Notes under the pieces: generated by a model | The model's database searches: none | What the model was told of the DNA's origin: nothing | The model's input: the letters and a program-made list of their open reading frames with translations, nothing else | Shown here: positions 17,825 to 26,305 of the stretch, one piece after another | Layout: each line of letters begins with the position of its first letter | How positions within the stretch are numbered: position 1 is the first letter of the stretch | DNA from: Pseudomonas sp. 7SR1 | GTDB lineage: Bacteria > Pseudomonadota > Gammaproteobacteria > Pseudomonadales > Pseudomonadaceae | NCBI RefSeq assembly: GCF_900156465.1 | Contig: NZ_LT707064.1 | Span: 496,001 to 560,000, forward strand | Length of the DNA: 64,000 bases | Direction: 5' to 3' | Position numbers and translations under genes: made by a program

Positions 17825-18727
17825 TCAGCGCGCACCCAGCGCGACTTTCGCGGCCACCGGCCGCGGTTTGCGGAACACCAGCACGTTCCCCAGCATCACC
17901 AGCACCAGCCCGACCAACGCCGGTGCCGTCCATTGGTAGCCCTCGGCGAACGCCGAGACATTCAGCGCCACCACCGGAAACAGGACCGTGCAATACGCTG
18001 CCCGCTCCGGCCCCATGCGCCCCACCAGCGTCAGGTACGCGGTGAAGCCGATCACCGATCCCGGGATCACCAGGTACATCAACGAGCCGATATAACGAGT
18101 ATTCCATTCCACCTCGAAGGGGATGTCGTTGAACAGGCACCACACAGCCAGCATCGCCGCGCCATAGGCCATCCCCCAGGCATTGGTCGTCAGCGGCTTG
18201 AGCCCGGCTTTCTGTTGCAGGCTCGACAGCATGTTGCCGGCCGAGAAACACAAGGTCCCCAGCAGCGCCAGCGCCAACCCGAGCAACGTCTGTGGGCTGG
18301 CCTGGTGGCCGGCCAGTTCCGGCCAGAACAGCAGCCCCAACCCCGCCAGCCCGAGGGCACCGCCCAACAGCACGTTACGCGCGATACGCTGGCCGAAGAA
18401 CACGCGTGCGTTCAAGGCATTCCACAGCGTGGCGGTGGAGAACACCACGGCCACCAGGCCGCTGGGAATCCACTGGGTGGCGGTGAGGAAGCACATGAAG
18501 TTGATGCAGAACAGACACAGGCCCTGGGCCAGGCAAATCAGATGGCCACGGCGATTCATGACCTGCAGGCGCCGGCTGAGCAAGAGCATTGCGAACAGGA
18601 TCAAGGCCGCGAGGCCGAAGCGATAGACAATCGACACCGCAATGGCGACGACGCCCAGTTGAAGTTTCAACGCGATCCAGGTGGTGCCCCAGATCAGTAC
18701 GGTGAGCAAGTACAGCGAGAGGTTCAT
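17825..18727 (-). CDS. EamA/DMT-family transporter
   Basis: 300 residues, ten predicted membrane segments in two EamA repeats (VLIWGTTWIALK at the N-terminus; second half begins near LALALLGTLCFSAGNML). The family exports amino acids and other metabolites. Start ATG 18727 has AGGAG upstream, preferred to an ATG 18 bases earlier. Divergent from an AraC regulator, a common arrangement for a substrate-induced exporter. Substrate unknown. Confidence 0.88.
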   Translation of the reverse strand: MNLSLYLLTVLIWGTTWIALKLQLGVVAIAVSIVYRFGLAALILFAMLLLSRRLQVMNRRGHLICLAQGLCLFCINFMCFLTATQWIPSGLVAVVFSTATLWNALNARVFFGQRIARNVLLGGALGLAGLGLLFWPELAGHQASPQTLLGLALALLGTLCFSAGNMLSSLQQKAGLKPLTTNAWGMAYGAAMLAVWCLFNDIPFEVEWNTRYIGSLMYLVIPGSVIGFTAYLTLVGRMGPERAAYCTVLFPVVALNVSAFAEGYQWTAPALVGLVLVMLGNVLVFRKPRPVAAKVALGAR

Positions 18728-18862
18728 GACGGCGTCTCCTGACATTGGCCACCAGTGTCACGCCATGGGCCGACGGCCAGTTGCGTAAACTTGCGGTTTT
18801 GTCGGTGGGCGGGCTGGCAGGGAGCGGCCTACGGAGTAGGATGTAGGCTGGAGAGAACGAAC

Positions 18863-19750
18863 ATGTCCACACTGCAAACCCTGCAAGTCTTTCAAGCCCT
18901 CAACAGCTCGCCCAACGCTCGCCTGGAATACAGCGCCGAGCTGGGGGATGGCATGGCGGCCGCCTTGTGGAGCAATCATCACGACGCGCGGGACTACGAG
19001 GCACCGACCCACCACACACTGTCGTGCTACATCGCCGGCGGTACCGGTACCTTTCGCCGCGAACGCCCCGACACCACCGGGGCTCCCGACAAGCTCTGCG
19101 TCCTGCCGGCCGGCCATGAATCGGCCTGGGTCATCAACGGCGACATCCGCCTCGCCCACCTGTATTTCAGCCCCGAGCAATTCGCCCTCGGTTGTGTCAC
19201 GTTGCTGGACCGCGAACCCCGGCAACTCCAACTGCACGAAGCGACCTTTCTCGACGACCCGCAACAAGCCCAGCGTTTTCGCCAGTTGATCGGCCTGGAC
19301 TGGAACGAACCTGCCGAACGCCTGCTTTGCACCAGCCTGGCCCATGACCTGCTCGGTCATTTGCTGCTGAGCCAAGTCAGCCCGCGCCAGGGGCTACGCC
19401 TCAAGGGCGGGCTGGCCGCTCACCAGCGACGCTTGCTGGTGGACTACATCGACAGCCACCTGGCCGATGGCATCAGCCTCGGGCAACTGGCGGCATTGTG
19501 TACGCTGTCCGAATACCACTTTGCCCGGATGTTTCGCGAGAGCTTCGGGCTGCCCCCCCATCAATACGTGCTTGCGCGGCGTCTTGCCCGGGCGCGTCAC
19601 CTGCTACGCACCACCTCACACCCCTTGGGCGATGTCGCCCTGGCCTGTGGGTTCGCCAGCGCCAGTCATTTCACCCACCGTTTCCGCCAGGCCCTGGCCG
19701 CCACGCCTGGAGAGTATCGACAGGCCTTCCTGCGCCAAACGCCCACGTGA
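18863..19750 (+). CDS. AraC-family transcriptional regulator
   Basis: 295 residues. The last 100 form the AraC double HTH (ISLGQLAALCTLSEYHFARM and GDVALACGFASASHFTHRFR); the N-terminal part is a cupin-like sensor with CYIAGG and LPAGHESAW. Start ATG 18863 follows GGAGAG. Divergent from the EamA transporter it may control (inference). Confidence 0.88.
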   Translation: MSTLQTLQVFQALNSSPNARLEYSAELGDGMAAALWSNHHDARDYEAPTHHTLSCYIAGGTGTFRRERPDTTGAPDKLCVLPAGHESAWVINGDIRLAHLYFSPEQFALGCVTLLDREPRQLQLHEATFLDDPQQAQRFRQLIGLDWNEPAERLLCTSLAHDLLGHLLLSQVSPRQGLRLKGGLAAHQRRLLVDYIDSHLADGISLGQLAALCTLSEYHFARMFRESFGLPPHQYVLARRLARARHLLRTTSHPLGDVALACGFASASHFTHRFRQALAATPGEYRQAFLRQTPT

Positions 19751-19785
19751 CCCGGTTCAACGAAAGAACCCGATACTCATCCCGA

Positions 19786-19815
19786 TTGCCGTAGCCCCCG
19801 TCGCGCCACTACAAT
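19786..19815 (+). promoter_or_regulatory. Candidate promoter of fecI
   Basis: TTGCCG, 18 bp, TACAAT. The expected start site falls inside the Fur-like palindrome that follows. Confidence 0.5.
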
Positions 19816-19817
19816 GC

Positions 19818-19832
19818 GAACAATTCTTGTTC
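19818..19832. promoter_or_regulatory. Fur-box-like palindrome before fecI
   Basis: GAACAA, TTC, TTGTTC: perfect 6-bp arms. It lies just after the candidate -10, where Fur would block transcription when iron is plentiful. The match to the classical Fur consensus is partial. Confidence 0.5.
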
Positions 19833-19866
19833 TCTAACGTAGTCGATCGCTGTCGGAGTGTCCCCG

Positions 19867-20355
19867 TTGCCGCCCGCCCCCACCGTCGAAGTGCTTTATA
19901 CCGCCCATCACAACTGGCTCAACGGCTGGCTGCGACGCAGGCTCGGCTGCCCCGACAGCGCCGCCGACCTGGCACAGGATACGTTCATTCGGGTACTGAC
20001 CGCTCGCGATCCACAGCCGATCCTCGAACCGCGGGCCTTTCTCACCACCATCGCCAAACGCGTGCTGTTCAACCATTACCGCCGCCAGGACCTGGAGCGC
20101 GCCTACCTCGAGGCCGTGGCTCAATTGCCCGAGCAGGTGGCGCCGTCGGAGGAGGATCGGGCGATCATTCTGCAAACCCTGCTGGAACTCGATCAGTTGC
20201 TCGACGGCCTGCCGCGTGCGGTCAAGCGTGCCTTTTTGCTGGCCCAGGTCGATGGACTGACCTACAACGAAATCGCCCGCGAACTGGGCATCTCCCTGGC
20301 AACGGTCAAACGCCATTTGAACAAGGCAGCGATGCGCTGCTATTTCGCGCTGTGA
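19867..20355 (+). CDS. fecI: FecI-type ECF sigma factor
   Basis: 162 residues with sigma region 2 (DLAQDTFIRVL, FLTTIAKRVLFNHYRR) and region 4 (LTYNEIARELGISLATVKRH). GGAG at 19855-19858 is eight bases before TTG 19867, which I take as the start; a GTG at 19858 overlaps the ribosome site. It directs transcription of the fecA-type receptor gene when released by FecR. Preceded by a Fur-like palindrome; followed after 4 bases by fecR. Confidence 0.92.
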   Translation: MPPAPTVEVLYTAHHNWLNGWLRRRLGCPDSAADLAQDTFIRVLTARDPQPILEPRAFLTTIAKRVLFNHYRRQDLERAYLEAVAQLPEQVAPSEEDRAIILQTLLELDQLLDGLPRAVKRAFLLAQVDGLTYNEIARELGISLATVKRHLNKAAMRCYFAL

Positions 20356-20359
20356 CCCC

Positions 20360-21307
20360 ATGAACACGCCCCCCAACGTGAGCACACGCGTCGCCGAGCA
20401 GGCGGTCCACTGGTTACTGGAAATGCAGCAGGGGCCACTCACCCCACGTCAGCAACAGGCCTGGGAACAATGGCTCGACGCCCACAGCGAACATCGCCGC
20501 GCCTGGGAGCACATACAACGCGTCAACCAACGACTGCGCAGCGTGTCGTCCCCCTTGGCCCACGCCGCCCTCAATGCCCCCAAGCGCAGCACCCGGCGCC
20601 AGGCGCTCAAGCTGCTATCGATACTGGGCGCCGGTTCGGCCCTGGCCTGGGGCCTGCGCGAACGCCAGGTGCTGCCCCCGCTGCTGGCAGACTATCGCAG
20701 CCCGGTGGGCGAGCGTCGTCGCCTGACCCTGGATGACGGCAGCCAGTTGCAGCTCAACACTGGCAGCGCCGTGGACGTTCGCTTCGACGCCCAACGCCGC
20801 GTGATCCGCCTTCTGGAAGGGGAACTGCAGTTGGCCAGCGCCCGGGACCCTCGTCCGCTGCACATCGTGACCGCCCATGGCCTGCTGGACAGTCATGGCG
20901 CGCGGTTCAACGTCCGTGAGTTTGCCGACCACACCCAGGTGGCGGTGTTCGAAGGGCAAATGCAAGTCCATGACCGGCATGGCGCCTCACTCTTGTTGAC
21001 GGCCTCGCGGCAAGTGGGCCTGGGCGTCAACGGCCCCGGCCCGGTCACGGCACTGGACGCCAACAGTGGTGCCTGGACCGAGGGCATGCTGGTGGCGTCC
21101 CACATGCGCCTGGCGGATTTCCTCGACGAACTCAGCCGCTACCGGCGCGGCCAGTTGCACTGTGACGACGCGGTCGCCAACCTGCTGATTTCCGGAAGCT
21201 ACCCACTGGACAATAGCGAACGCATTCTCGATCTGCTGGAAGTCAGCCTGCCGGTGACCGTGCGACGGTTTACCCGCTACTGGGTCAGCGTCGAAGCTCG
21301 CAGCTGA
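20360..21307 (+). CDS. fecR: FecR-type anti-sigma factor / transmembrane sensor
   Basis: 315 residues: N-terminal cytoplasmic DUF4880 part (AVHWLLEMQQGPLTPRQQQA, WLDAHSEHRRAWEHI), one membrane segment near residues 87-97 (LLSILGAGSALAW) and the periplasmic FecR domain (RLTLDDGSQLQLNTGSAVDV). It receives the signal from the FecA N-terminal domain and controls FecI. Four bases after fecI, so co-transcribed. Confidence 0.93.
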   Translation: MNTPPNVSTRVAEQAVHWLLEMQQGPLTPRQQQAWEQWLDAHSEHRRAWEHIQRVNQRLRSVSSPLAHAALNAPKRSTRRQALKLLSILGAGSALAWGLRERQVLPPLLADYRSPVGERRRLTLDDGSQLQLNTGSAVDVRFDAQRRVIRLLEGELQLASARDPRPLHIVTAHGLLDSHGARFNVREFADHTQVAVFEGQMQVHDRHGASLLLTASRQVGLGVNGPGPVTALDANSGAWTEGMLVASHMRLADFLDELSRYRRGQLHCDDAVANLLISGSYPLDNSERILDLLEVSLPVTVRRFTRYWVSVEARS

Positions 21308-21458
21308 AACATGAGCATGACGAGGGCCGGGCATCGCCCATCGAACAAACCCGATCGCGCCCTGTTTAAAAAAATAATGTTCCGGTGAGCCGTTTTCGAC
21401 ACCTCGGGTGACAGAGAAGTAAAGCCACTTTGACGCAACCTTCTCAGGACCCTCCTTC

Positions 21459-23798
21459 ATGCAGCCATTGCCTACCCGTCTCACCCCGATCACTCGCATC
21501 CTGCGCCGACTGCTGCTGGGAGCAAGCCTGGGCCTCGTTGCGTTACCGCCGGCGCAGGCAGCCGAACCCAAGGCCTACCACATCGCGCCGTCCTCGCTGG
21601 AAGAGGCCCTCAATCAGTTCGGTCGGGAAGCGGGGGTCTTGATTTCCTTCGGCTCGCAAGTGACCAGCGGGTTGAAAAGCCGCGGCCTGGAAGGCAGCTA
21701 CAACCCCGAACAGGCCCTGGATGCGTTGCTTGAAGGTACGGGCCTGCAAGCCCGTCCCGAAGGCGACAACGCCTTCAGCCTGCAACCGGTCAGCGACGCC
21801 GCGCTGGACCTGGGGACCACCACCGTGGTGGGCGACTGGCTCGGCGATGCCGCGCAGGCCAACGTGTTCGAGCATCCCGGCGCCCGTGACGTCATCCGTC
21901 GCGAAACCTTCGAGCGGCAGGGCGCGACCCAGGCCCGCGATGTGCTCAATCGTATTCCCGGGGTCAACGCCCCCGAGAACAACGGCACTGGCAGCCACGA
22001 TATGGCGCTGAACTTCGGCATCCGGGGCCTCAATCCACGCCTGGCCTCACGTTCCACGGTGCTGATGGACGGTATCCCGGTGCCCTTCGCCCCGTACGGC
22101 CAGCCGCAACTGTCGTTCGCCCCGGTCAGCATGGGAAACATGGACGCCGTGGATGTGGTGCGCGGTGGCGGTGCGGTGCGCTATGGCCCACAGAACGTCG
22201 GCGGCGTGGTCAACTTCGTGACTCGGGCCATTCCCGATGCACCGACGGTCAAGGGTGGCTTGCAGACCGAGACGAGCCCGTCCTCCAGCCACGACGGCTT
22301 CAAGACATCTTCCAACCTGTTGGCCGGCGGCACCGCCGCCAATGGCCTGGGCGGTGCGCTGCTGTATTCCGGAACCCGTGGTGGCGACTGGCGCGAACAC
22401 AGCGACACGCAGATCGACGACCTGATCCTCAAAGGCAACTACCAGCTGGACGAAGCCAACAGTTTCAACGCCATGGCCCAGTACTACGAGGGTGAAGCCA
22501 ATATGCCCGGCGGTCTGAATGTCGCCGACTACGATGCCGATCCGTACCAGTCCACTCGGCCGAACGACCGGTTCTGGGGCCGCCGAACATTGGTCAACTT
22601 CGGCTATCGCTACCAGCAAGACCGCCGGGAATTCACCGCCAGCACATTCTTCACCAAGACCTTGCGCAGCGGTTACCTGGATCAAGGCTCGTTCCTCTCC
22701 CTGTCGCCTCGCGAATATTGGGTGCGCGGCCTGGAAACCCGCTTCGCCCAGGGCTTCGACCTCGGCCCGACCCGCCACGAAGTCGGGGTCGGCTACCGTT
22801 ACATCAATGAAGCCGGCCACGAGTTGCGCTATCGCACCCCTATCGCCAGCAACGAGTTGCCGACGACCGACAGCCGAAACGACCGAGACACCCGTGGCGG
22901 CACGCAAGCCAACGCGTTTTTCATCGATGACCGGATCGACATCGGCAAGTGGACCATCACGCCGGGTATTCGCTACGAGATGATCGAATCGCAGCAAACC
23001 AACAACCTGACGAACGTGAAGTACAAAGGCGACTACAACACCGCCCTCCCGGCGCTGAACGTGCTCTATCACCTGACCGACGATTGGAACCTGTACGCCA
23101 ACACCGAAGGCTCCTTCGGCAGCGTGCAGTACAGCCAGATGCCCAACCGCGTCAGCAGCGGCGAAGTGAAGCCGGAGAAAGCCCGCACCTGGGAGATCGG
23201 CACACGCTATGACAATGGCAATCTGAAGGCAGAGATCGGCGCATTCCTGATCAACTTCGATAACCAGTATGAAAGCAACCAGACCAACGACTCGGTGATC
23301 GCCCGCGGCGAAACCCGTCACCAGGGCGTGGAAACCAGCATCAACTATGCCCTCGATGGCCTGAGCCCGGTGCTGGCCGGTTTCGATGTCTACGCCACCT
23401 ACGCCTTCGTCGACGCCACGATCCGCGAAGACGGGCCGAACAAGGGCAACCGCGTGCCGTTTTCCTCGAAACACAAGGGCACCCTGGGGATCGGTTACAC
23501 CGAAGGCCCATGGAAGCTCAACCTGGACAGTACCTACCAGAGTGCGCAGTTCGCCGACAACGCCAACACCCGCGCCGAAAGCGCTGATGGCAGCACCGGC
23601 AATATTCCCGGCTACATGCTCTTGAGCAGCCGTGCCGCCTACGACTTCGGCCCGCAGTTGTCGGACCTGAATGTCGCCGTGGGGGTGAAGAATATTTTCA
23701 ATACCCAGTACTTCACCCGCTCCTTCGACGACAACAACCGGGGCAAGTACGTAGGGGAACCGCGCACGTTGTATGTGCAGACCTCCGTGGCATTCTGA
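21459..23798 (+). CDS. fecA: TonB-dependent ferric citrate receptor FecA
   Basis: 779 residues. Signal peptide ends at PPAQA (about residue 34); residues 40-100 are the secretin/TonB N-terminal signalling domain (STN), then plug and 22-strand barrel, ending in aromatic F. The barrel closely resembles E. coli FecA: TKTLRSGYLDQGSFLSLSPR, YWVRGLETRFAQ, DDRIDIGKWTITPG, YHLTDDWNLYANTEGSFG, FLINFDNQYESNQTND. The ferric-citrate assignment is therefore well supported. No fecBCDE transporter genes follow, as is usual for Pseudomonas FecA loci. A palindromic terminator follows. Confidence 0.93.
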   Translation: MQPLPTRLTPITRILRRLLLGASLGLVALPPAQAAEPKAYHIAPSSLEEALNQFGREAGVLISFGSQVTSGLKSRGLEGSYNPEQALDALLEGTGLQARPEGDNAFSLQPVSDAALDLGTTTVVGDWLGDAAQANVFEHPGARDVIRRETFERQGATQARDVLNRIPGVNAPENNGTGSHDMALNFGIRGLNPRLASRSTVLMDGIPVPFAPYGQPQLSFAPVSMGNMDAVDVVRGGGAVRYGPQNVGGVVNFVTRAIPDAPTVKGGLQTETSPSSSHDGFKTSSNLLAGGTAANGLGGALLYSGTRGGDWREHSDTQIDDLILKGNYQLDEANSFNAMAQYYEGEANMPGGLNVADYDADPYQSTRPNDRFWGRRTLVNFGYRYQQDRREFTASTFFTKTLRSGYLDQGSFLSLSPREYWVRGLETRFAQGFDLGPTRHEVGVGYRYINEAGHELRYRTPIASNELPTTDSRNDRDTRGGTQANAFFIDDRIDIGKWTITPGIRYEMIESQQTNNLTNVKYKGDYNTALPALNVLYHLTDDWNLYANTEGSFGSVQYSQMPNRVSSGEVKPEKARTWEIGTRYDNGNLKAEIGAFLINFDNQYESNQTNDSVIARGETRHQGVETSINYALDGLSPVLAGFDVYATYAFVDATIREDGPNKGNRVPFSSKHKGTLGIGYTEGPWKLNLDSTYQSAQFADNANTRAESADGSTGNIPGYMLLSSRAAYDFGPQLSDLNVAVGVKNIFNTQYFTRSFDDNNRGKYVGEPRTLYVQTSVAF

Positions 23799-23841
23799 TC
23801 GGCACGCAACCCGCGTCCTGTCCATGACACCACAGAAAACG

Positions 23842-23869
23842 AAACGGGCCTGCAATTGCAGGCCCGTTT
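23842..23869. terminator. Bidirectional terminator between fecA and the HPF gene
   Basis: Perfect 28-base palindrome, arms AAACGGGCCTGCAA / TTGCAGGCCCGTTT, between converging genes. Confidence 0.75.
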
Positions 23870-23895
23870 AGCAGGTCAGTGGGTTTGAATCAGGC

Positions 23896-24303
23896 TCAGC
23901 CGTTCAGGGCAGCCCGCTCGTTTTCCAGGAATTCTTCCTCCAGCATCGCGTCGGCCAGTGCCACGGACTCGGTCTTGACTGCCGCGGCGCGCTTGCCGCG
24001 CAGCTTGCCGAACAGATGTTCCAGGGCATTTTCAAGCTTGGTGGCCGCGCCTTCGATCGCCGCATCCAGCGAACCGGCCTTGTGCGTCACGGAGATCGGC
24101 TGATGGCCCTTTGGCCGAGCTTCGATCTGGCAGCGCATGTCATGGGGACCAGGCTTGTCGCCGTTCTCATCCCCCAGGTGGACCTCGACCCGAGTCAGGT
24201 CTTCTTCGTAACGTTCGAGCGTGCTTTCAATGGTTGTACGTACCCACTCCTCCAGTCGGATGCTGCTTTGAATATGGTTATCGCTGTTGACTTGGATTTG
24301 CAT
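23896..24303 (-). CDS. HPF/RaiA-family ribosome-associated protein
   Basis: 135 residues. The family binds the 30S subunit and promotes hibernation. Visible features are the N-terminal strand MQIQVNSDNHI, an acidic loop (VEVHLGDENGDKPG), and HKAGSLDAAIEGAATKLENAL, the conserved second helix. It carries a charged C-terminal tail of about 30 residues with EEEFLENERAA, different from classical short HPF. AAGGGA precedes the start. Pseudomonas has a separate rpoN-linked hpf, so this is probably a paralogue. Confidence 0.85.
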   Translation of the reverse strand: MQIQVNSDNHIQSSIRLEEWVRTTIESTLERYEEDLTRVEVHLGDENGDKPGPHDMRCQIEARPKGHQPISVTHKAGSLDAAIEGAATKLENALEHLFGKLRGKRAAAVKTESVALADAMLEEEFLENERAALNG

Positions 24304-24798
24304 AGTTCATCCCTTATTTCGGCTAGCTCGCCAGGGGCCTGTCGACGTTGGCGTAACGGCCCCTTGAATACAGAGTCGGGCTGTGGGAGGAACAATTCAA
24401 CCCCTGGAGAAAGATAAATATTCATTTGCAAATAAAGGCGGACAACACGCAAAAGCGCTGTTAAGGTCGGGAATTGCCCTGCCTCGCCTCCTCTGGCAAA
24501 CCCTCTCCTTCCTGCACCTTCAACGACCATTGCGCCCCGAAACGGGCAGCCGTTGCAGCGCCGTTCCAGAGCGCTGTGGATCGATACGCCTGGAACCATT
24601 GTCCGAAGGTTTTTCCGGCATGTCCCTTGCTACCTCTCAACCAGGCACCGCAGGGGAATGACTGTCAAATGGCCACCTGCCGACGCCTTGCAACAGAGGA
24701 TGAAATACGAACATGGAATGGCCGATGGTCCGGTATTGCGAACTAATCCTGATCACGGCCGGTCAACAACTGCACGTTCAATCAGGCGGTGACGCATC
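24304..24798. other. Intergenic stretch without recognised gene
   Basis: About 500 bases between the divergent HPF and DUF3509 genes. No convincing frame, repeat or hairpin. The part near 24400-24450 is A/T-rich (GATAAATATTCATTTGC) and may contain the HPF promoter on the minus strand. Confidence 0.5.
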
Positions 24799-25116
24799 AT
24801 GGACAACCCTTTTCAGATCATTACCGACGCTTTTGCGCCGCACTATCAAATCAATCTGAGCATCCAGGGACTGGACGGCAGCATCATGCTGACCTTATCC
24901 AAGGCCGGTCGGATCGTCGCCAAGCGCATGATCAGCGCCCAGCAACGCAACGATCCGGAACGCCTGAAACGCCTGGTGCAAAGCATCCAGTTCGGCATCG
25001 CCATCGAGCAGGGCCACAGTGCCGTGGCGATCCTCGAAGCCATGACCGGCGGTGACAACGTCAAGCTGCCACCGCGGCAGGCACAAAGCCTGGGCGCCCC
25101 TGCCGCCAGCCTCTGA
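24799..25116 (+). CDS. DUF3509 family protein
   Basis: 105 residues, soluble, no signal. MDNPFQIITDAFAPHYQINL and MISAQQRNDPERLKRLVQSI are typical of DUF3509, a Pseudomonas-specific small family of unknown role. The ribosome site is weak. Confidence 0.85.
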   Translation: MDNPFQIITDAFAPHYQINLSIQGLDGSIMLTLSKAGRIVAKRMISAQQRNDPERLKRLVQSIQFGIAIEQGHSAVAILEAMTGGDNVKLPPRQAQSLGAPAASL

Positions 25117-25155
25117 GACGGCGCGAGGGGCCCGCGGCGACTTCTCGTTGAGCCC

Positions 25156-25656
25156 CTAGATCTCGCCTTTCTCCACTTCGGCATGCTCGCTGGAACCCGC
25201 ACCGACCTTACGGTGCGGGTGTTCGATCTTCACCGAAGGAAATTGCGAGGAAGCGTAGCGCACCACCAGGATAGAGAACGCCAGCAGCAGGATGCCGCCA
25301 CACAGGTAGATGATCCCGAGGTCCGGCGGGCTGTGATGGGAAACGTTGGAAATCAGCAGGCGGGTCAGCGCGGTAATGGCCACGTAGATCAGAAACCGTA
25401 CCGGCATGTGGTTGGTCTTGAAATAGATCCCCACCATCGCCCCCAATTCCAGGTAGATGAACAGCAGCAGGATGTCATCGATCTTGATGTGCCCCTCTTC
25501 GATCATCTGCAAAAATTCCATCACCGCCGCCCAAGCGGTCACCGCTCCGATGGCGAACAACGCCAGGTAATGAAACGTCTCGACGAACAGGTTGCCCAGG
25601 GATTCGGCCAGTTGATGCACGTTCTGCCGCAGGTTCTCGGCCCAGTTGATTTTCAC
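25156..25656 (-). CDS. psiE: PsiE-family phosphate-starvation-inducible membrane protein
   Basis: 166 residues with four membrane segments. Conserved PsiE core: ILLLFIYLELGAMVGIYFK, then HMPVRFLIYVAITALTR. Role unknown; in E. coli psiE is under PhoB and cAMP control. Converges with the DUF3509 gene. Confidence 0.88.
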   Translation of the reverse strand: MKINWAENLRQNVHQLAESLGNLFVETFHYLALFAIGAVTAWAAVMEFLQMIEEGHIKIDDILLLFIYLELGAMVGIYFKTNHMPVRFLIYVAITALTRLLISNVSHHSPPDLGIIYLCGGILLLAFSILVVRYASSQFPSVKIEHPHRKVGAGSSEHAEVEKGEI

Positions 25657-25957
25657 GGTGTGGTTTCCTTAGGTCGTTTCGACCGGATGATGCGGATTGG
25701 ACGTGACGGTTGTTCTGCATGCAGAAAAAAGGCCAGCGACTGTGGGTGAGATGGCAATGGGCCGTGCTTCGACACTTTTGCGCGGCTGGCGAAGACGGGA
25801 TCTCTGCCACCAGGCTCAGCCCGCCAGGACAAATACCGAAACCGGTCTACATTAAAAAGCCACTATCCAAGGGAAAGGGATTTCGCTTATCCTCTTGGCT
25901 GTATATAAATACAGTAGTCAGAAAGACTAACCAATGTGAAGGCATGTGAGGTGGTGA
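25657..25957. other. psiE-yebG divergent intergenic region
   Basis: Contains the LexA box at 25899-25914; otherwise nothing recognised. Confidence 0.6.
25899..25914. promoter_or_regulatory. LexA (SOS) box of yebG
   Basis: CTGTATATAAATACAG, that is CTG-N10-CAG with an A/T centre and near-perfect symmetry; 43 bases upstream of the yebG start. Confidence 0.9.
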
Positions 25958-26218
25958 ATGGCCGTCGAAGTGGTATACCGCAGCAGCCGAGATCTGGAGC
26001 GCTTGTTCATGGATAAAGCCGAAGCTGACCGTCATGACAAAATGCTGGAGCTCGCCGAATTGCTGGCCGAAGTGTTGCAAAAAGCCGTTCCATCGCTGAG
26101 CGAGCAACAGGTAGAGGAAGCCGGCATCTACATGGCGAAGAATCGCGAAGTATTTGCAAGGGCATTCAAGAGCCAGCCGGACGCGCTGTCCGAACTGCTC
26201 AATCCTTCCGCCGAATGA
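25958..26218 (+). CDS. yebG: YebG-family SOS-inducible protein
   Basis: 86 residues. MAVEVVYRSSRDLERLFMDK and KMLELAELLAEVLQ are YebG hallmarks. It is a small damage-induced protein of unknown mechanism. The LexA box directly upstream supports SOS control here. Confidence 0.92.
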   Translation: MAVEVVYRSSRDLERLFMDKAEADRHDKMLELAELLAEVLQKAVPSLSEQQVEEAGIYMAKNREVFARAFKSQPDALSELLNPSAE

Positions 26219-26220
26219 AC

Positions 26221-26299
26221 AAAAAAGATCGCAGCCTTCCGGCCGCACCGCATGGCATTGAATGCATGCAGGTGCGGCCGGAAGGCTGCGATCTTTTTT
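26221..26299. terminator. Very long bidirectional hairpin between yebG and leucine dehydrogenase genes
   Basis: 29-base perfect arms beginning AAAAAAGATCGCAGCC and ending GGCTGCGATCTTTTTT, loop 21 bases. It serves both converging genes. The GATCGCAGCCT core resembles another dispersed Pseudomonas repeat. Confidence 0.85.
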
Positions 26300-26305
26300 A
26301 TCGGT

